Part shown: positions 4,366-6,597 of the stretch, one piece after another | How positions within the stretch are numbered: position 1 is the first letter of the stretch | Layout of the letters: each line of letters opens with the position of its first letter | Source: Desulfatirhabdium butyrativorans | GTDB lineage: Bacteria; Desulfobacterota; Desulfobacteria; Desulfobacterales; JAIFKL01 | Assembly (NCBI GenBank): GCA_022736535.1 | Contig: DZCT01000283.1 | Coordinates: 1-6,597 of the forward strand | Direction: 5' to 3' | DNA: 6,597 nt | The notes under the pieces: model-generated | The model's database searches: none | Seen by the model: the letters and a program-made list of their open reading frames with translations, nothing else | What the model was told of the DNA's origin: nothing | Made by a program: the position numbers and the translations under genes

Positions 4366-6597
4366 ATGAAAAACATCCGCCGCGGCAGATTGCCGATGAT
4401 CTGTTTTTTGCCCGGTCTGTTCCTTTTCTTTTTATTCTCGCAAACTGCAAGCGGGCAGCCAAAAAGCAGTCTGCCTTCACTTGTCATTACAACAGAGAAG
4501 AATGAAAATATCCGGGATATTGCAAAGAAATATCTTAACAATCCCGATCTGTGGGAAGATATTCTCCGCGCCAACAATCTGAAAAAACCGGAAGAAATAC
4601 GCCCCGGAATACAGCTTCGCATTCCGGTTGAGGCAATCTGCCGGGCAAATACGGAACTGGAAAATTCAAAAAAGCGGATTCAGGAGGCAACAGAAGCCGG
4701 CGCCAAAATATTTGCGACAGAGGTGATTGCAGAAGCCATTTCTCTGAGAAACGCCGCGCTTGAAAAACGGACAGCCGGAGACTGGGCAAAATGCACTGAA
4801 AATGCCCTTTCCGCAGAAGCCGAAGCCAAGAAAGCTTATGAAATCAGCAAATCGAAACATGATGTGCCGGCAGAAGCCGTGGTGAACTATCGTCAGGGAC
4901 AGGTTCAGAGCCGAAAACCGTCTGAAAATACATGGAAAGATATTTCCCGCTACGGGGTTCTGCTGGAAGGCGAGAAAATCCGCACCCTTTCCCAGTCATC
5001 TGCCGAGATTCTTTTCAAGGATGACAGCCGGCTTCAACTGAAAGAAAACGCGCAGGCGCTGATCCGAAAGATGCGGGCAAATCTTTTGGAGCGTAGCGAG
5101 GAGGCAAAAGTCAGCCTGATAGAAGGCAATGTGCTGGCGCTGCTTTCCGGCGGAAAAAAAGTTCAACTGGAAGTTGAAGGCATTGAAACAAATGCCGATT
5201 CCCGGCGGTTCCGCGCCGGAAAAGATGACGAAGGGCAGGTCACATGGTTTGCCGTTGACGACGGCGAACTTGAAATCAAGGCGCAGGGAAAAAAAGTTTT
5301 ATTGAAGAAAAATCAGGGTTCTGTTGTTCCGAAGAATCTTCAGCCTTCGGATCCCAAAGACCTTCTGCCGCCGCCGATTCTGCATGAACCGCCCGACGGA
5401 GAAGAACGGTTTGACATGGAAACGACGCTGAAATGGGAAAAGGTAAGAGGCGCGGAAAGCTATCTTTTGGAACTGTCTGAAAATGCCTCATTTTCGCAAA
5501 TTCTCTGGAGTGAAAGAATTCCGGATACCACCGGTATTTTTTCAGGTTCTGCGGAGCATGTTTTTCCCCGGCAGATCGGCGGGGGCGCGTTTTACTGGCG
5601 CGTCACAGCCATCTCTGCAGACAAACTCCCGGGACGCATCAGCAAATCCCGATTCCTCCGCATCATCGCGGATGACACGCCGCCTTTCCTTGTGGTTCAG
5701 TCGCCGGCGTCTGATCAGACGGTCTCGGAAAAGACGCTGGAAATATCGGGCAGCACCGAAAACGGCGTTTCACTTTTCATACAGAATCAGCCGGTTAAAA
5801 TCGGAGGCGACGGAAAATATCAGTTTCAGTGCGCGCTTTCCGAAGGTGAAAACCGCATCATTGTCAAAGCCGTTGACCGGAGCGGGAATATCAGCAAGTT
5901 GGAACGCGTTGTCACCTGCACCCCGACCGGCAAAACATATCTGTCTTTTGATCCGGCTCTGATACAGTCCGCGCCGAACTGCTTTGTTCTGAAACAGCCG
6001 TCTTTTATTCTGTCCGGCAACACGCAGCCGGGGAGTGCTGTCGCCGTGCGGAATGAGAAGTTTTCCGCTTCTTCCCTTGCAAATGCGGAAGGGCGTTTTG
6101 AGATCAGTGTTCGGACAGAGGGGCAGAAAGAGGAATTTGAGATTACAGTCACGCCGCGTTCCGGAGAGACAAAAACAGAGCGTTTCAGCACTGAAATTGA
6201 CACAGAGCCGCCGGTCATACATTTTTCCCAAGAAATCCCGTCTGCTACGAAGAACAAAGAAATATCTCTCGGCGGACAGGTTGAGGGCGCAACCGTTCTG
6301 AAATTGAACGGAAAAGAAGTGATGCTTGAAAAAGAAAAGGACAAAGCGCAAACTTCATCTTTTCAGGTTGCAGTTCAACTGAATCCGGGTATGAATACGT
6401 TGCGCTTTGAACTATCGGATATTGTGGAAAATTTCACTGTTGTTGAAAAAGAGATTCTGCTGGATTCAGATCCGCCCGAACTCACGAATTATACGCTTTC
6501 TTTGCAGGACGCGAAAGGCGGGGAAGAAATTCGTGTGAAGGGCGCGCGCAACGAAGAAGACGAGATGGCCGCCGAACCTTGGTACGCCGTGGGCCCG
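4366..6597 (+). CDS. Secreted LysM-FecR-Ig-like domain protein, 3' end outside window
   Basis: An open frame of 744 codons with no stop, cut by the window end. The start is strong: GGAGG (4356-4360) lies 5 nt before the ATG. Residues 1-30 form a signal peptide (basic start, hydrophobic CFLPGLFLFFLF, likely cut after Ala-Ser-Gly30). A LysM domain (39-88; ENIRDIAKKYL, LWEDILRANNL, IRPGIQLRIP) should bind peptidoglycan. A charged helical segment (91-172) follows, then a FecR domain (174-321; W190, LLEGEKIRT, EILFKDDSRLQLK). After a proline-rich linker comes an FN3-like domain (about 334-434; TTLKWEKVRGAESYLLELS, FYWRVTA), then Ig-like domains near 439-518, 523-611 and 614-700. The DDTPP, DTEPP and DSDPP motifs (436, 612, 700) mark three domain starts, and a further domain begins at 700. 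No transmembrane helix or sigma factor partner is seen, so this is not a classic FecR anti-sigma protein. It is probably a periplasmic or surface scaffold; its partner is unknown. Confidence 0.93.
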   Translation, partial: MKNIRRGRLPMICFLPGLFLFFLFSQTASGQPKSSLPSLVITTEKNENIRDIAKKYLNNPDLWEDILRANNLKKPEEIRPGIQLRIPVEAICRANTELENSKKRIQEATEAGAKIFATEVIAEAISLRNAALEKRTAGDWAKCTENALSAEAEAKKAYEISKSKHDVPAEAVVNYRQGQVQSRKPSENTWKDISRYGVLLEGEKIRTLSQSSAEILFKDDSRLQLKENAQALIRKMRANLLERSEEAKVSLIEGNVLALLSGGKKVQLEVEGIETNADSRRFRAGKDDEGQVTWFAVDDGELEIKAQGKKVLLKKNQGSVVPKNLQPSDPKDLLPPPILHEPPDGEERFDMETTLKWEKVRGAESYLLELSENASFSQILWSERIPDTTGIFSGSAEHVFPRQIGGGAFYWRVTAISADKLPGRISKSRFLRIIADDTPPFLVVQSPASDQTVSEKTLEISGSTENGVSLFIQNQPVKIGGDGKYQFQCALSEGENRIIVKAVDRSGNISKLERVVTCTPTGKTYLSFDPALIQSAPNCFVLKQPSFILSGNTQPGSAVAVRNEKFSASSLANAEGRFEISVRTEGQKEEFEITVTPRSGETKTERFSTEIDTEPPVIHFSQEIPSATKNKEISLGGQVEGATVLKLNGKEVMLEKEKDKAQTSSFQVAVQLNPGMNTLRFELSDIVENFTVVEKEILLDSDPPELTNYTLSLQDAKGGEEIRVKGARNEEDEMAAEPWYAVGP

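Noticed and set aside
4206..4505. A 99-codon plus-strand open frame before and over the LysM gene start.
   Set aside because: It has no ribosome site and overlaps the signal peptide and LysM region of the much better supported gene at 4366.
5770..6351. Long minus-strand open frames (172 and 193 codons) and plus-strand frames at 5483-5962 and 6035-6301.
   Set aside because: All lie within the continuous Ig-domain coding frame and have no independent support.

Overview
The window looks like a piece of chromosome from a free-living Gram-negative bacterium. The most likely group is Desulfobacterota, that is deltaproteobacterial sulfate reducers and relatives. That placement is inference. It rests on a receiver-PAS-GGDEF regulator with an unusual GGDEF active site, a stand-alone DUF2156 (LPG_synthase_C) protein, a LysM-FecR-Ig envelope protein, a lipoprotein with a clean lipobox, and intergenic gaps filled with CACAGAG and CACGAAT inverted repeats. 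No rRNA, tRNA, CRISPR array, transposase or phage gene is visible.

Layout. Bases 1-486 contain no convincing gene. They hold a CACAGAG repeat (1-118), a cluster of four small inverted repeats with alternative pairings (157-239), a candidate promoter (305-333) and a second repeat type with the core GAGCGAAGCGAAGAATCT (368-440). A response regulator with REC, PAS and GGDEF domains follows at 487-1884. Next comes a GNAT N-acetyltransferase (2033-2509), then a second CACAGAG hairpin (2519-2635), then a DUF2156/GNAT-fold protein (2654-3571). A CACGAAT inverted repeat (3584-3705) fills the gap before a convergent small lipoprotein gene (3707-4048, minus strand). Two back-to-back promoter candidates (4110-4188) separate the lipoprotein from a large plus-strand gene. 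That gene begins at 4366 after a leader of about 170 nt and is still open at the window end (744 codons seen). It encodes a secreted LysM-FecR protein followed by FN3/Ig-like domains.

Function. There is no tight operon: each gene sits behind a repeat or its own leader. Two themes stand out. The first is cyclic-dinucleotide signalling. The GGDEF domain keeps the metal-binding and GGDEF residues, but the two residues that read guanine in PleD (N335 and D344) are Val341 and Ser350. A Ser at the second site is the mark of Hypr GGDEF enzymes, which make 3',3'-cGAMP, so this may be a cGAMP synthase rather than an ordinary diguanylate cyclase. The second is the cell envelope: the lipoprotein and the LysM-FecR-Ig protein are divergently expressed and may be co-controlled. 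At least four distinct repeat families lie in six kilobases, one or more in nearly every gap.
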